A stretch of DNA of 13,284 bases from Pseudomonadota bacterium. Lineage in GTDB: Bacteria > Pseudomonadota > Alphaproteobacteria > Rickettsiales > Rickettsiaceae. The notes beneath the pieces are model-generated. The model worked only from the letters and a program-made list of their open reading frames with translations. It did not search any database and was not told the origin of the DNA. The DNA is taken from positions 1-13,284 of the forward strand of contig JAJZHL010000013.1 of NCBI GenBank assembly GCA_021804505.1, read 5' to 3'. Shown here one piece after another: positions 1-6,943 of this stretch. Every line of letters starts with the position of its first letter. Positions within the stretch are counted from its first letter, which is position 1. A program made the position numbers and the translations under genes.

Positions 1-186
1 GAAGTCAAAACCAGAAGGAAGGTAGTTGATGGCGATATACTTTCTCTCACACAGCAAAATAGAATAAAAAGATCCGCTAGGCTATTCTTAAGCTATAATC
101 CTAGATATCAGAATTATAATGTGAGATTTGACTTGGTAATTATCAGTCTATATGCTTTGCCTATAATAATTGAGGATGCTTGGTAG
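1..186 (+). CDS. YraN/UPF0102 family protein, C-terminal part (5' end outside window)
   Basis: The open frame enters from the left edge and ends at TAG 184-186, giving 61 residues. It begins with EVKTR, the conserved E-V-K core of the YraN/UPF0102 fold (a predicted restriction-endonuclease-like nuclease domain). It continues with a basic helix (QQNRIKRSARLFL), a YNVRFDLVII strand and a final EDAW, the usual ending of this family. The family's molecular function is not firmly established; a role in DNA processing is inferred from the fold. The catalytic Asp and the N-terminus lie outside the window. In many bacteria this gene sits near rsmI, which cannot be checked here. The assignment rests on motif order over a short stretch. 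Confidence 0.85.
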   Translation, partial: EVKTRRKVVDGDILSLTQQNRIKRSARLFLSYNPRYQNYNVRFDLVIISLYALPIIIEDAW

Positions 187-214
187 TTAGCTTAGGGTTG
201 GCTCACTTTAGCTA

Positions 215-236
215 GATAATATAACTATATATTATC
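215..236. repeat. Perfect 9-bp AT-rich hairpin downstream of yraN
   Basis: GATAATATA at 215-223 is the exact reverse complement of TATATTATC at 228-236, with a 4-base loop. It lies 29 bases after the yraN stop. It lacks G/C pairs and a T tract, so it is a poor intrinsic terminator. It may still be a weak transcript end or a protein-binding palindrome. Confidence 0.4.
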
Positions 237-343
237 CTTGTATATATTAATAAGTTGTATTATCCTGCCGATATTAGTCGTTAGATGGTGAGAAGGACTA
301 ATTGTTTTAAAAGTTGGACCGTTTTCACTAGCTAGTCGATCAT

Positions 344-419
344 GTCATCGCGCGCCACAAAGCGGTGGGCGTTCCAGTTTCTCTGAACTGCTTCGCTAGC
401 TGTGTTGTTTCGCAATGAC
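344..419 (+). repeat. Palindromic intergenic repeat, copy A
   Basis: The element opens with GTCATCGCG and closes with CGCAATGAC, so its ends are near-inverted repeats. A second pairing in the middle is TTCCAG with CTGAAC-like bases, followed by TGCTTCG. Copies B, C, D and E share the same order of blocks: a GAGCC/GCGCC block, a GGCG/GGTG block, a central ATCCAG..CTGGAT stem, TGCTTCG, and CGCAATGAC at the end. The closing block supplies an ATG at 415 (see the leader ORF). Confidence 0.8.
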
Positions 420-483
420 TAAAGTAAATAAACGCTATATATATTTCCACAACCACAATCTAAAATATTTACCTTACAAATGA
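415..483 (+). other. 22-codon leader ORF starting inside repeat A and overlapping ygjP-like start
   Basis: An ATG formed by the closing CGCAATGAC block of repeat A opens a 22-codon frame (MTKVNKRYIYFHNHNLKYLPYK). It stops at TGA 481-483, sharing ATGA with the ATG (480-482) of the metallopeptidase gene. The metallopeptidase start has no visible Shine-Dalgarno sequence, so translational coupling is possible. No SD is visible before the small ORF either, and a frame this short can arise by chance. Confidence 0.25.
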
Positions 484-1196
484 AGCATTATACTAAAGTA
501 GAGCAGCATTGTATTAACTTAGATAAATTAGGTGAACCAATTAATGTGCAGGTAAGGCATAGCATTAAGGCTAAACGTATTATTATTAAAATACATAATA
601 AAAATGTCGAACTGGTATTGCCAAATAAGAATATTAATGCCGGATATAAGTTTTTATTAGAAAAAGAATCATGGGTTAGAAATAAGCTCCAAAGAGCTAA
701 CCAAGAGGATGGTATAGATTTAGATGCAGGTACTATCCCAATATTTGGAAAGCAACATTCACTATGTTATGCTGATTCGGTACGTAAGCATGTTAAAATC
801 ATTGAAGATGTAATTCACGTAGAATCCTTTCCGTACTATCACAACGAAACCTTAATAAAATTTTTAAAGGAAAAGTTATTAATAGAAATAATGAGTATAG
901 CAAGTATTTTAGCTGAGCAGCTTAAGATACAATTTTCTAAAATCAAGATCACCGATAGTAAAACCAGATGGGGGAGCTGTTCGAGTAATTCAGTCCTTTG
1001 CTTTAACTGGCGGTTAATTTTTGTGCCAACAGAAATATTGAATTATGTAATAATTCACGAAATGTGCCATTTAATAGAAATGAATCATAGCAAATCGTTT
1101 TGGAATTTGGTAGCAGGTCTTTGCACGGAATATAAATATGCTAGAGCCTGGCTTAAAAGGCATGGGCCTAGGCTACATAGTTATTTATCCATTTAG
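480..1196 (+). CDS. YgjP-like (DUF45, SprT-like) zinc metallopeptidase
   Basis: The 238-residue protein has the zincin motif HEMCH at 193-197 followed by H203 and FW at 207-208, i.e. HExxH-x5-H. This matches the YgjP/DUF45 family of predicted zinc metallopeptidases, in which the two motif histidines and the third histidine bind zinc and E194 is catalytic. The family's TRWGSCSS block is present at 162-169, and CFNWRLIFVP follows. Length matches the usual 230-250 residues. No signal peptide or membrane segment is seen, so the protein should be cytoplasmic. Physiological substrates of this family are not well defined. The start at 480 lacks a clear ribosome binding site and overlaps the stop of a short leader ORF. 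Neighbours give no functional hint. Confidence 0.9.
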   Translation: MKHYTKVEQHCINLDKLGEPINVQVRHSIKAKRIIIKIHNKNVELVLPNKNINAGYKFLLEKESWVRNKLQRANQEDGIDLDAGTIPIFGKQHSLCYADSVRKHVKIIEDVIHVESFPYYHNETLIKFLKEKLLIEIMSIASILAEQLKIQFSKIKITDSKTRWGSCSSNSVLCFNWRLIFVPTEILNYVIIHEMCHLIEMNHSKSFWNLVAGLCTEYKYARAWLKRHGPRLHSYLSI

Positions 1197-1285
1197 CGTG
1201 GCCAAGCCTAGTTAAGTTCACAATATAAACTCATTGAACGATTGCAACAACTGATTTATAATAATCTACTGCAGTAATCGCTAAA

Positions 1286-1304
1286 ATACAATCTTTAATT
1301 GTAT
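1286..1304. repeat. Short perfect hairpin upstream of ABC transporter gene
   Basis: ATACAAT (1286-1292) and ATTGTAT (1298-1304) form a perfect 7-bp inverted repeat with a 5-base loop, about 50 bases before the ABC transporter start. It could be an operator-like palindrome or a weak hairpin. In DNA this AT-rich a chance origin is possible. Confidence 0.3.
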
Positions 1305-1353
1305 CTCTAAATAGTATTTACATTATTAATTTTAATATTACTAATGCTTTTTT

Positions 1354-3114
1354 ATGAATAAGGTAAATCCACCTCTTTCTTTTCTTTGGTCGGTCATAAG
1401 GCCTTATAAATACCTATATCTTATGATGATGATTGCACCATTTGCGAGTGGTATATATCCCATTATGTACAGTTATGCCGTGAAGCTGCTAATTGATCTA
1501 TTCACCGAGAATCAATATATTACTTTAGCAAAAGCTTGGAAACCAATAGCAATGTTTATTGGAGCACAAGTTATACTTGATTGTGCATGGCGAGCCCATA
1601 ATTTTGGTCAATTGAAATGTATGCCGTATATTTTGCAGAATATGTTGGATAAAGTGTGCAAGCATTGTTTTAATTTACCTTATACTTATTTTCAAAGTAA
1701 TCTTTCTGGGGCTATTGTGGGAAAAGTAAAAGGTATTGGTGATAACTATTTTAAACTACATCAAGGATTAGAGTATCAGCTTAGTAAGCCATTATTAATT
1801 ACCATATTTTCTGGCATTGCTCTGGCACTAACTAATATTAAGATATTTATTTTTGTGGTGCTATTTACAGTTATTTACTCACCTATAGCCTTCAGATTTT
1901 TTACCAAACTTGCTAAAATAGAACAGGATAAACAGGATTCGTGGTACTATTTATTTGGCACTGTAGCAGACCGTATTACCAACATTTTTATAATTTTTTC
2001 CTTTGCTACAAGGCAGCGTGAGTTACAAAAAATCCAGGATTATTATGACAACGTACACAACCCTCTCGTGATCAAATTTTATAAATACGACATAATTATC
2101 TCCATAATAATCTCTCTATTTTACTGGGTATTTTTAGTATTTCTCTTTTGCTATGTCATTCAGATGCGAAATTACGGTGAAATCTCAATAGGGGATATTG
2201 CCTTTGTGATGTCTCTTACTTTCATATTTTCTGAAAATTCTTGGCAAACCACAATGGAGATTAAAGATTTTTTGGAAGATGTAGCAGCTTTTCGGTCTGC
2301 TTTTACCATTATGCAAGTCCCTGTAGATACAATAGATATACCAGATTCAGCTGAATTAGAAGTTTCAAAAGGTGAAATTGTTTTTCAGAATTTATCTTTT
2401 AGTTATGTTAATAATAACTATGTATTTCGTGATCTTAATCTTTCTATTAAAGCAGGCGAAAAAATTGGTATAGCGGGTCATTCTGGAGCTGGAAAATCGA
2501 CCTTAATATCTTTATTACTGAAAAATTTTAAAGCAACAAAGGGTGATATTATAATTGATAACCAAAGCATTTATGCTGTTACAGCAGATAGTTTGCGTTC
2601 TCAAATATCGTTAATCCCACAAGATATAATGCTATTTCATCGTTCGATTGGTCAAAATATTGGATATGCTAAAGAAAATGCAACTCAAGAGGAGATAGAA
2701 AATGCAGCAAAAGCAGCAAATATCCATCAATTTATTGAAACCTTACCAGAAAAATATGACACTTTAGTCGGGGAAAGAGGCGTTAAGTTAAGCGGAGGGC
2801 AGCGTCAGCGTATTGCAATTGCAAGAGCCATTCTTAAAAATGCACCAATTCTGATTTTAGATGAAGCAACTTCTTCTCTTGATAGCCATACAGAGCAGGA
2901 AATTCAAAAATCCATCAATACAATGCTTGAGGTAAATAGCGCAACGGTAATTGCTATAGCACATAGGTTTTCGACTATAAAGCATTTGGACAGAATCGTG
3001 GTAATGGAAGATGGGAAGATTGTAGAAGATGGAAGTTTTGCCGCACTGCTTGCAATACCAAATGGAAGATTTAAAGACCTTTGGGAACATCAAGTTGGTG
3101 GAATGGTGAAGTAG
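1354..3114 (+). CDS. ABC exporter half-transporter (fused membrane and ATPase domains)
   Basis: The 586-residue protein has an N-terminal transmembrane domain (about residues 15-300, with hydrophobic spans near 20-45, 65-78, 147-180 and 247-270) fused to an ATP-binding domain (about 340-580). Visible ATPase motifs are Walker A GHSGAGKST (375-383), Q-loop Q423 in IPQD, signature LSGGQRQR (479-486), Walker B ILILDE (499-504), D-loop SSLD (507-510) and H-loop H537. All catalytic residues are intact. This is the type IV (MsbA-like) half-exporter layout, which works as a homodimer in the inner membrane. The substrate cannot be read from sequence; lipid, peptide or drug export are all possible, and the membrane domain does not match MsbA closely to my eye. 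No clear SD precedes the ATG (the upstream bases are a T run). The gene converges on the RMND1-like gene, with repeat B between them. Confidence 0.92.
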   Translation: MNKVNPPLSFLWSVIRPYKYLYLMMMIAPFASGIYPIMYSYAVKLLIDLFTENQYITLAKAWKPIAMFIGAQVILDCAWRAHNFGQLKCMPYILQNMLDKVCKHCFNLPYTYFQSNLSGAIVGKVKGIGDNYFKLHQGLEYQLSKPLLITIFSGIALALTNIKIFIFVVLFTVIYSPIAFRFFTKLAKIEQDKQDSWYYLFGTVADRITNIFIIFSFATRQRELQKIQDYYDNVHNPLVIKFYKYDIIISIIISLFYWVFLVFLFCYVIQMRNYGEISIGDIAFVMSLTFIFSENSWQTTMEIKDFLEDVAAFRSAFTIMQVPVDTIDIPDSAELEVSKGEIVFQNLSFSYVNNNYVFRDLNLSIKAGEKIGIAGHSGAGKSTLISLLLKNFKATKGDIIIDNQSIYAVTADSLRSQISLIPQDIMLFHRSIGQNIGYAKENATQEEIENAAKAANIHQFIETLPEKYDTLVGERGVKLSGGQRQRIAIARAILKNAPILILDEATSSLDSHTEQEIQKSINTMLEVNSATVIAIAHRFSTIKHLDRIVVMEDGKIVEDGSFAALLAIPNGRFKDLWEHQVGGMVK

Positions 3115-3149
3115 TGTTGGTATTCAATAGTTTGTTAATATAAATTGGT

Positions 3150-3224
3150 GTCATTGCGAGAAGGTATAGCCGTCAAAGCAACCTAGAAAACTGGTTCGCC
3201 ACGCCACTTTGTGGCTCGCGATGC
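3150..3224 (-). repeat. Palindromic intergenic repeat, copy B (inverted orientation)
   Basis: Read on the minus strand it matches copy A block by block: a near-GTCAT start (GGCATCGCGAG), GCCACAAAG, GGCGTGG, CCAG, CTAGGTTGCTT, and CTCGCAATGAC at the end. It lies between two convergent genes whose ends are 120 bases apart. There it may form a hairpin in transcripts from either side and so act as a bidirectional transcript end; no T tract is apparent. Confidence 0.8.
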
Positions 3225-3234
3225 CATACTCAGA

Positions 3235-4071
3235 TTAATTAACAAAATAATGAATTACCTTAAAAAATAAGTTGTCATGAGCAAGGGAAAGGATTACTTC
3301 CATGGTAATTAGGATAATAATTATCCATTCTAGCCTTGTCGAGTGCTTGTAATTGAGCTCATTGGTTAAGATATTGTATAATTCATGAATCATATTTAGT
3401 CTGTGATTCATGATATCTTGTCTAAGCTGAATATCTTGAAATTCTGCGGTCATTAAGTAAAGTGGCTCGTAGCTTGGTCGTCTCCAAAAAAATTCTGGAG
3501 TGTCAAGTATATCGCTATGTAGATTAATCGAATATCTTTCATTAAACAGAATACCAATTTGCTGTGATATTTCTTTTTTAGACAGTGATACACTACCCGT
3601 TCTAGCTAACTCTTGTTGAATAGGGGTAGTTTTTACTATCAGGTTACTGACAGATTTTTCTAATACACTAAGTTTTACTGACTGTGCTAAGGCATGAGAA
3701 ATAGACAATTTGACGAATGTTGACTTATCAGCTAGAATGATCTGGTTTTTTTCTTCGTCTATAAAGGTTTTTTCAGCAGTTTGGTCATAGTCAAAGTAAA
3801 TAAAATCAGATGCAGATTGACTATTTTGTGAAGCAGTATAACCAAGTATATCTTCGAGTATCATCTTTTCTGCGCTTTCTTCTGCTCCCCAGATAGTTAC
3901 GCAACCAAAGGGGAAAAAGAAAACGTCAATAGGTGAAGTGTCCTTTCTTGATTCTTTTTGTATATATAACACATCATCGAAATGCTTTGGCTCAAGACCG
4001 ATTCGATTTAGATTTTTTACCAAATCTTGCATTTGGTATTCTGTCGCAGTACAGTAAGATGAACATCTCAT
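3235..4071 (-). CDS. RMND1/YagE family (DUF155) membrane-anchored protein
   Basis: From the ATG at 4071 the protein is 278 residues; a TTG at 4092 would add seven (285). It shows the DUF155 hallmarks, numbered from the longer form: RCSSYCTA near the N-terminus (9-16), FFFPFGCVTIWG (58-69), a TPEFFWR block (198-204), and near the C-terminus a helix ending in RLEWIIIILITMEVILSL (253-270), the single membrane anchor. The family includes yeast Rmd1 and mitochondrial RMND1, which is needed for mitochondrial translation. Its bacterial role is not defined. I prefer the ATG because many family members begin MRCSSYC, and the promoter at 4109-4139 would put transcription start only about 10 bases before the TTG. 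No SD is seen at either start. The gene is divergent from the ygfZ-type gene. Confidence 0.88.
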   Translation of the reverse strand: MRCSSYCTATEYQMQDLVKNLNRIGLEPKHFDDVLYIQKESRKDTSPIDVFFFPFGCVTIWGAEESAEKMILEDILGYTASQNSQSASDFIYFDYDQTAEKTFIDEEKNQIILADKSTFVKLSISHALAQSVKLSVLEKSVSNLIVKTTPIQQELARTGSVSLSKKEISQQIGILFNERYSINLHSDILDTPEFFWRRPSYEPLYLMTAEFQDIQLRQDIMNHRLNMIHELYNILTNELNYKHSTRLEWIIIILITMEVILSLAHDNLFFKVIHYFVN

Positions 4072-4108
4072 AAAAATATTAGGACTAAACAATTATTGTA
4101 TTAGAAGT

Positions 4109-4139
4109 AGTATAGTAGTTATAAAACGAGTAAAGTCAA
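4109..4139 (-). promoter_or_regulatory. Candidate sigma70 promoter for the RMND1-like gene
   Basis: On the minus strand TTGACT (4139-4134) is followed by TATACT (4114-4109) with a 19-base spacer, two bases longer than ideal. Transcription would begin near 4102, about 30 bases before the ATG at 4071. It lies in the 74-96 base divergent region shared with the ygfZ-type gene. This is pattern evidence only. Confidence 0.5.
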
Positions 4140-4152
4140 TAAAATATAAAGT

Positions 4153-4157
4153 GGAGG
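4153..4157 (+). promoter_or_regulatory. Shine-Dalgarno GGAGG for the ygfZ-type gene
   Basis: GGAGG ends nine bases before the ATG at 4167 and selects that start. An ATG at 4159 is only one base from the SD, out of frame with the gene, and can be ignored. This is one of the few strong ribosome binding sites in the window. Confidence 0.75.
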
Positions 4158-4166
4158 CATGGAAAT

Positions 4167-4979
4167 ATGCATGAAATATTAAAAGATAGAGTAATTATTG
4201 AGCTTGCAGGCAATGATGCGCTAGGCTTTTTACAAAATTTAATTACCAATGATATTAAAAATAACGTGTATTGTTATAGCTATGCGCTTAATAGTAGTGG
4301 AAGATATCTATTTGATTTTTTTGTCTTTCAAGAGTCAGATACAAAATTTTTAATTGATGTTGATATAAATCAGGCAGAATTATTCCAGAAACACTTAGTG
4401 TTGTATAAACTTCGTGCTAAAGTGGAAGTAAACGACGCACGTCAGCTATATAAAATTGCATATTCAAAGGGCAAGCTTCAATTACCTTACGTAACTTCTA
4501 ATCAAGATCCGCGCTATAATAAGCTTGGCTTTCGCAGCATTATAGATAGAAATACCGTGTTATCAGACGAAAATAAAGATATTTATCTGGAAGATAAATA
4601 TCTTTACGCAATAACCGATGGTTATGACGACTTAATTTATGAAAAGTCGATACCTATTGAATATGGTGCTGAGGAGCTAAATGCCGTGAGCTACACTAAA
4701 GGATGTTACATAGGGCAGGAGCTAATATCGCGAACCAAATATCAAGGCATGGTAAGGAAGAAAATATTTAAATTATCTTTTGATTCTACTATGGACTTAA
4801 ATGTTTCTAAGAATGATGAAATTATTGCAATTGATAAGAAAATAGGTAGGATATGCTCATTTTATAAAAATATAGCAATAGGCTTAGTAAGGGAAGAGGA
4901 GGTAGCACTCTTACCGGAGCTCGTTGTTACGGTAGGGGGGCATACGGCTTCTTTGTCTGTACCTCCTTGGAGAGTGTGA
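4167..4979 (+). CDS. ygfZ: YgfZ/GcvT-like folate-binding protein (IBA57 type) for Fe-S protein maintenance
   Basis: The 270-residue protein has the signature KGCYIGQE at 178-185, the K-G-C-Y-x-G-Q-E motif of YgfZ/IBA57 proteins with the essential cysteine at C180. The N-terminal LAGNDALGFLQNLITNDI (13-30) and the SSGRYLFDFFVF strand (43-54) match the GcvT-like fold. The family binds tetrahydrofolate and helps assemble or repair [4Fe-4S] enzymes; the eukaryotic counterpart IBA57 works with ISCA proteins. No signal peptide is seen, so it should be cytoplasmic. Length is normal for the alphaproteobacterial form, which is shorter than E. coli YgfZ. The start is fixed by a GGAGG site. The gene is divergent from the RMND1-like gene, and 187 bases holding repeat C separate it from hemC. 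Confidence 0.9.
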   Translation: MHEILKDRVIIELAGNDALGFLQNLITNDIKNNVYCYSYALNSSGRYLFDFFVFQESDTKFLIDVDINQAELFQKHLVLYKLRAKVEVNDARQLYKIAYSKGKLQLPYVTSNQDPRYNKLGFRSIIDRNTVLSDENKDIYLEDKYLYAITDGYDDLIYEKSIPIEYGAEELNAVSYTKGCYIGQELISRTKYQGMVRKKIFKLSFDSTMDLNVSKNDEIIAIDKKIGRICSFYKNIAIGLVREEEVALLPELVVTVGGHTASLSVPPWRV

Positions 4980-5053
4980 ATAGAGGAAATAAATAATTTA
5001 AAATGACATGAAACTATTGGGAGTGTATATTGAAACTAATAGTGAAAACCTCA

Positions 5054-5133
5054 GTCATCATGAGCCGCTGACAAGCGGCGTGGTGATCCAGTCTTTCTGG
5101 ATTGCTTCGTAAGTTGTACTTACTCGGAATGAC
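5054..5133 (+). repeat. Palindromic intergenic repeat, copy C
   Basis: This copy starts GTCATCATGAGCC and ends CGGAATGAC. Its centre is a clear stem, ATCCAG-TCTTT-CTGGAT, followed by TGCTTCG. An extra local stem is CCGCTGACAAGCGG near the left end. It is the cleanest example of the family with copy D, with which it shares GGCGTGGTGATCCAG exactly. Confidence 0.85.
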
Positions 5134-5150
5134 ACGATTTTGTATTAACC

Positions 5151-5156
5151 TATAAT
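5151..5156 (+). promoter_or_regulatory. Candidate -10 box just upstream of hemC
   Basis: A perfect TATAAT lies 10 bases before the hemC ATG (5167). No good -35 is present: the expected position falls in the closing block of repeat C. Transcription from it would begin around 5162, giving an almost leaderless hemC message, which would fit the absence of an SD. In AT-rich DNA a chance TATAAT is common, so this is tentative. Confidence 0.3.
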
Positions 5157-5166
5157 TATCCACTTA

Positions 5167-6063
5167 ATGCACGAACTAATAAGAATTGGGACAAGGAAGA
5201 GCCCCCTTGCTTTAGCGCAGACTGAGTTAGTAATAAAGCAGATACAGATTCATTACCCAAAGATAGAGTGTGAAATAGTACCAATCATCACTTCAGGGGA
5301 TCTAATAAAGGATAAAGCATTGTATGATATCGGAGGCAAAGCTTTATTCCTGAAAGAGCTTGAGAACGCGCTTATCAACGGAACAATCGATCTAGCAGTG
5401 CATTCACTAAAAGATGTGCCTGGTATTCTTCCAGCAGGACTCAAGATTGCTGCTATGCTTGAGCGAGAGGATGCAAGAGATGTATTTGTAAGCACAAAAT
5501 ATAAATCAATAGAAGAGTTGCCTTCTGCTAGCATAGTTGGCACCTCTTCAGTACGTAGAAAAGTAATAATACAGAGAAAAAGGCTAGACTTACAAATTGT
5601 TACTTTTAGAGGAAATGTTGAGTCAAGAATCAACAAACTAATGATAGGTAAGGTGGATGCTACAATTTTAGCATATAGTGGCCTTAAGCGTCTCAATTTA
5701 TTTAATCCCCAATATTGCCATTTGCTTGATACGAGTCAAATGCTGCCAGCCATAGGGCAGGGTGTGATCGCTGTCGAAATAACAGTGAATAACAATAGAA
5801 TACAGGAGATATGCAACAAAATTAATCATGCACCAACTTGGCAATTACTACAGGCAGATAGAGCTTTTTTAGAGTATTTAGATGCGGACTGTAGAACGCC
5901 AGTAGCGGCATACTCCAGATATATAGATAATAAAATTGGCACCGATTTCATGCTTGCTAATTTTGAAGGAAGTAAGATGTTTTTTCACACTGAAGTTTCA
6001 GAACCCGCAGACTGTAGAAATTCTGGGATAAAGGCTGCAAAAGCGCTGCTTAAGAAGATGTAG
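5167..6063 (+). CDS. hemC: Hydroxymethylbilane synthase (porphobilinogen deaminase)
   Basis: HemC joins four porphobilinogen units into hydroxymethylbilane in cytoplasmic haem synthesis. The 298-residue protein begins with [16 protein letters not shown] (5-20), the conserved start of the family. The catalytic aspartate is in HSLKDVP (D83), GTSSVRR is at 125-131, and TFRGNVESR, in the substrate-binding region, is at 146-154. The cysteine that carries the dipyrromethane cofactor is C242 in [12 protein letters not shown], at the same number as in E. coli. Length is typical, so the enzyme looks intact. No SD precedes the ATG, yet the conserved motif starts at residue 5, so this start is sound; a leaderless message is possible. 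The gene converges on rimM 174 bases downstream and has no other haem gene beside it. Confidence 0.97.
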   Translation: MHELIRIGTRKSPLALAQTELVIKQIQIHYPKIECEIVPIITSGDLIKDKALYDIGGKALFLKELENALINGTIDLAVHSLKDVPGILPAGLKIAAMLEREDARDVFVSTKYKSIEELPSASIVGTSSVRRKVIIQRKRLDLQIVTFRGNVESRINKLMIGKVDATILAYSGLKRLNLFNPQYCHLLDTSQMLPAIGQGVIAVEITVNNNRIQEICNKINHAPTWQLLQADRAFLEYLDADCRTPVAAYSRYIDNKIGTDFMLANFEGSKMFFHTEVSEPADCRNSGIKAAKALLKKM

Positions 6064-6237
6064 TTTTCAGCATGTTACTATGCGCCTTTAGGTGTAGCGG
6101 AATGTCCTGCAATTTTCTATGGAATTATCTACATAGTTCTGTTAATATCGTGCTCGCCGAAGAGAAAGATAGACACAACAAAAGACTGATAAAAAACCAC
6201 TTTACCCATAATAGTTCTTTACCATATTTGAGTTAGC

Positions 6238-6732
6238 TTAATTATTTACTGTCAGCACCACATAATTCTCAGAGATAACCGGAAAAAACTGCTTATTAAA
6301 AGGAAATAGCTCTTTTTTGCCGCTATCTAGAACTTTCACTTCAATAATATCTCCAGCACCAAAGTTAAAAATACCAGTAATTTGCCCTAAAGCCTTTAAA
6401 TTGCTATCTACTACTGGGAGACCTTTGAGCTTCTCTATATAAAATTCATCTTCTTCTAAGTCTGGTAGGTTTGTAGCTTCACAAAATAGCTGGCTCCCTC
6501 TTAGCTCATCTGCTGCATTTCTGCTGGTGATATTGTTAATCTGACAAATTAGCTGTCCCTTTGCATTTTCACTAACTAATTTAAGGGTAGTATTTTCTTT
6601 TAGAGCATTTACTACCTTCATTTTAATGATATTAGTGGCAGGCTTGGTGAAGGATTTTATGCAAACACATCCTTTAATACCATGGCTTGAAGCTATTATG
6701 CCAACTAGAATTAAGTCCTCTTTAGTGCTCAA
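6238..6732 (-). CDS. rimM: 16S rRNA processing protein RimM
   Basis: RimM binds ribosomal protein S19 and helps mature the 30S head in the cytoplasm. The 164-residue protein has the N-terminal RimM domain (about 6-90) opening with LVGIIASSHGIKGCVCIKSF (8-27), then a C-terminal PRC-barrel-like domain (about 97-162) with YIEKLKGLPVVD and a GAGDIIEVKV strand, closing with LFPFNKQFFPVI, the family's usual ending. The start is TTG at 6732-6730, selected by a strong AGAGGAG eight bases upstream; no ATG lies nearby in frame. The usual partners rpsP, trmD and rplS are absent here: the gene stands alone, convergent with hemC and divergent from the AsmA-like gene. Confidence 0.95.
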   Translation of the reverse strand: MSTKEDLILVGIIASSHGIKGCVCIKSFTKPATNIIKMKVVNALKENTTLKLVSENAKGQLICQINNITSRNAADELRGSQLFCEATNLPDLEEDEFYIEKLKGLPVVDSNLKALGQITGIFNFGAGDIIEVKVLDSGKKELFPFNKQFFPVISENYVVLTVNN

Positions 6733-6740
6733 AGTGCTAA

Positions 6741-6747
6741 CTCCTCT
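6741..6747 (-). promoter_or_regulatory. Shine-Dalgarno AGAGGAG that fixes the TTG start of rimM
   Basis: On the minus strand AGAGGAG ends eight bases before TTG (6732-6730). It is the strongest ribosome binding site in the window and supports a non-ATG start for rimM. Confidence 0.8.
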
Positions 6748-6837
6748 TGATTTTGTGGTTGTTGTTACACAATAATAGTGACTTTTATATAATATTTTTA
6801 TAAATCTCTGCTAAACACTTAGGGCAAAGAAATTATT

Positions 6838-6846
6838 TGGTATAAT
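6838..6846 (+). promoter_or_regulatory. Extended -10 promoter for the AsmA-like gene
   Basis: TGGTATAAT is a perfect extended -10 (TGN plus TATAAT). The -35 region about 17-18 bases upstream is poor, as is usual for extended -10 promoters. Transcription would start near 6852, so repeat D (6865-6943) would form the 5' leader of the AsmA-like message. Confidence 0.5.
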
Positions 6847-6864
6847 GTAGTTGTTAAAGCGATT

Positions 6865-6943
6865 GTCTTCACGAGCCGTGGATACCGCGGCGTGGTGATC
6901 CAGCTTTCTGGATTGCTTCGGCATTAATCTGACTCGCAATGAC
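6865..6943 (+). repeat. Palindromic intergenic repeat, copy D, running into the AsmA-like start codon
   Basis: It starts GTCTTCACGAGCC and ends CTCGCAATGAC, with the central stem ATCCAG-CTTT-CTGGAT and then TGCTTCG. The ATG at 6939 belongs to its closing block, so the element overlaps the first codons of the AsmA-like frame. It lies downstream of a probable promoter and should be transcribed as a folded leader. Confidence 0.85.

Larger units (their letters stand above)
187..479. other. Intergenic gap yraN to ygjP-like: AT-rich hairpin plus repeat copy A
   Basis: This is 293 bases without a substantial gene. It holds an AT-rich inverted repeat at 215-236 (possible weak transcript end of the yraN gene), repeat copy A at 344-419, and a 22-codon ORF at 415-483 that overlaps the start of the next gene. 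I could not identify a convincing -35/-10 pair for the downstream gene. Confidence 0.7.

Noticed and set aside
1317..1344. TTTACA with TACTAA 16 bases later upstream of the ABC transporter gene
   Set aside because: The -10 is poor, and transcription would start almost on the ATG at 1354. Many such pairs occur by chance in AT-rich DNA.
5253..5696. 147-codon open frame antisense to hemC
   Set aside because: It is a shadow frame opposite an intact, strongly conserved gene and its translation shows no family motif.
6072..6233. A 53-codon ORF between hemC and rimM
   Set aside because: It lacks an SD and any recognisable motif, is rich in Cys, Asn and Ser as random AT-rich sequence can be, and lies in a convergent gap. 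Not supported as a gene.
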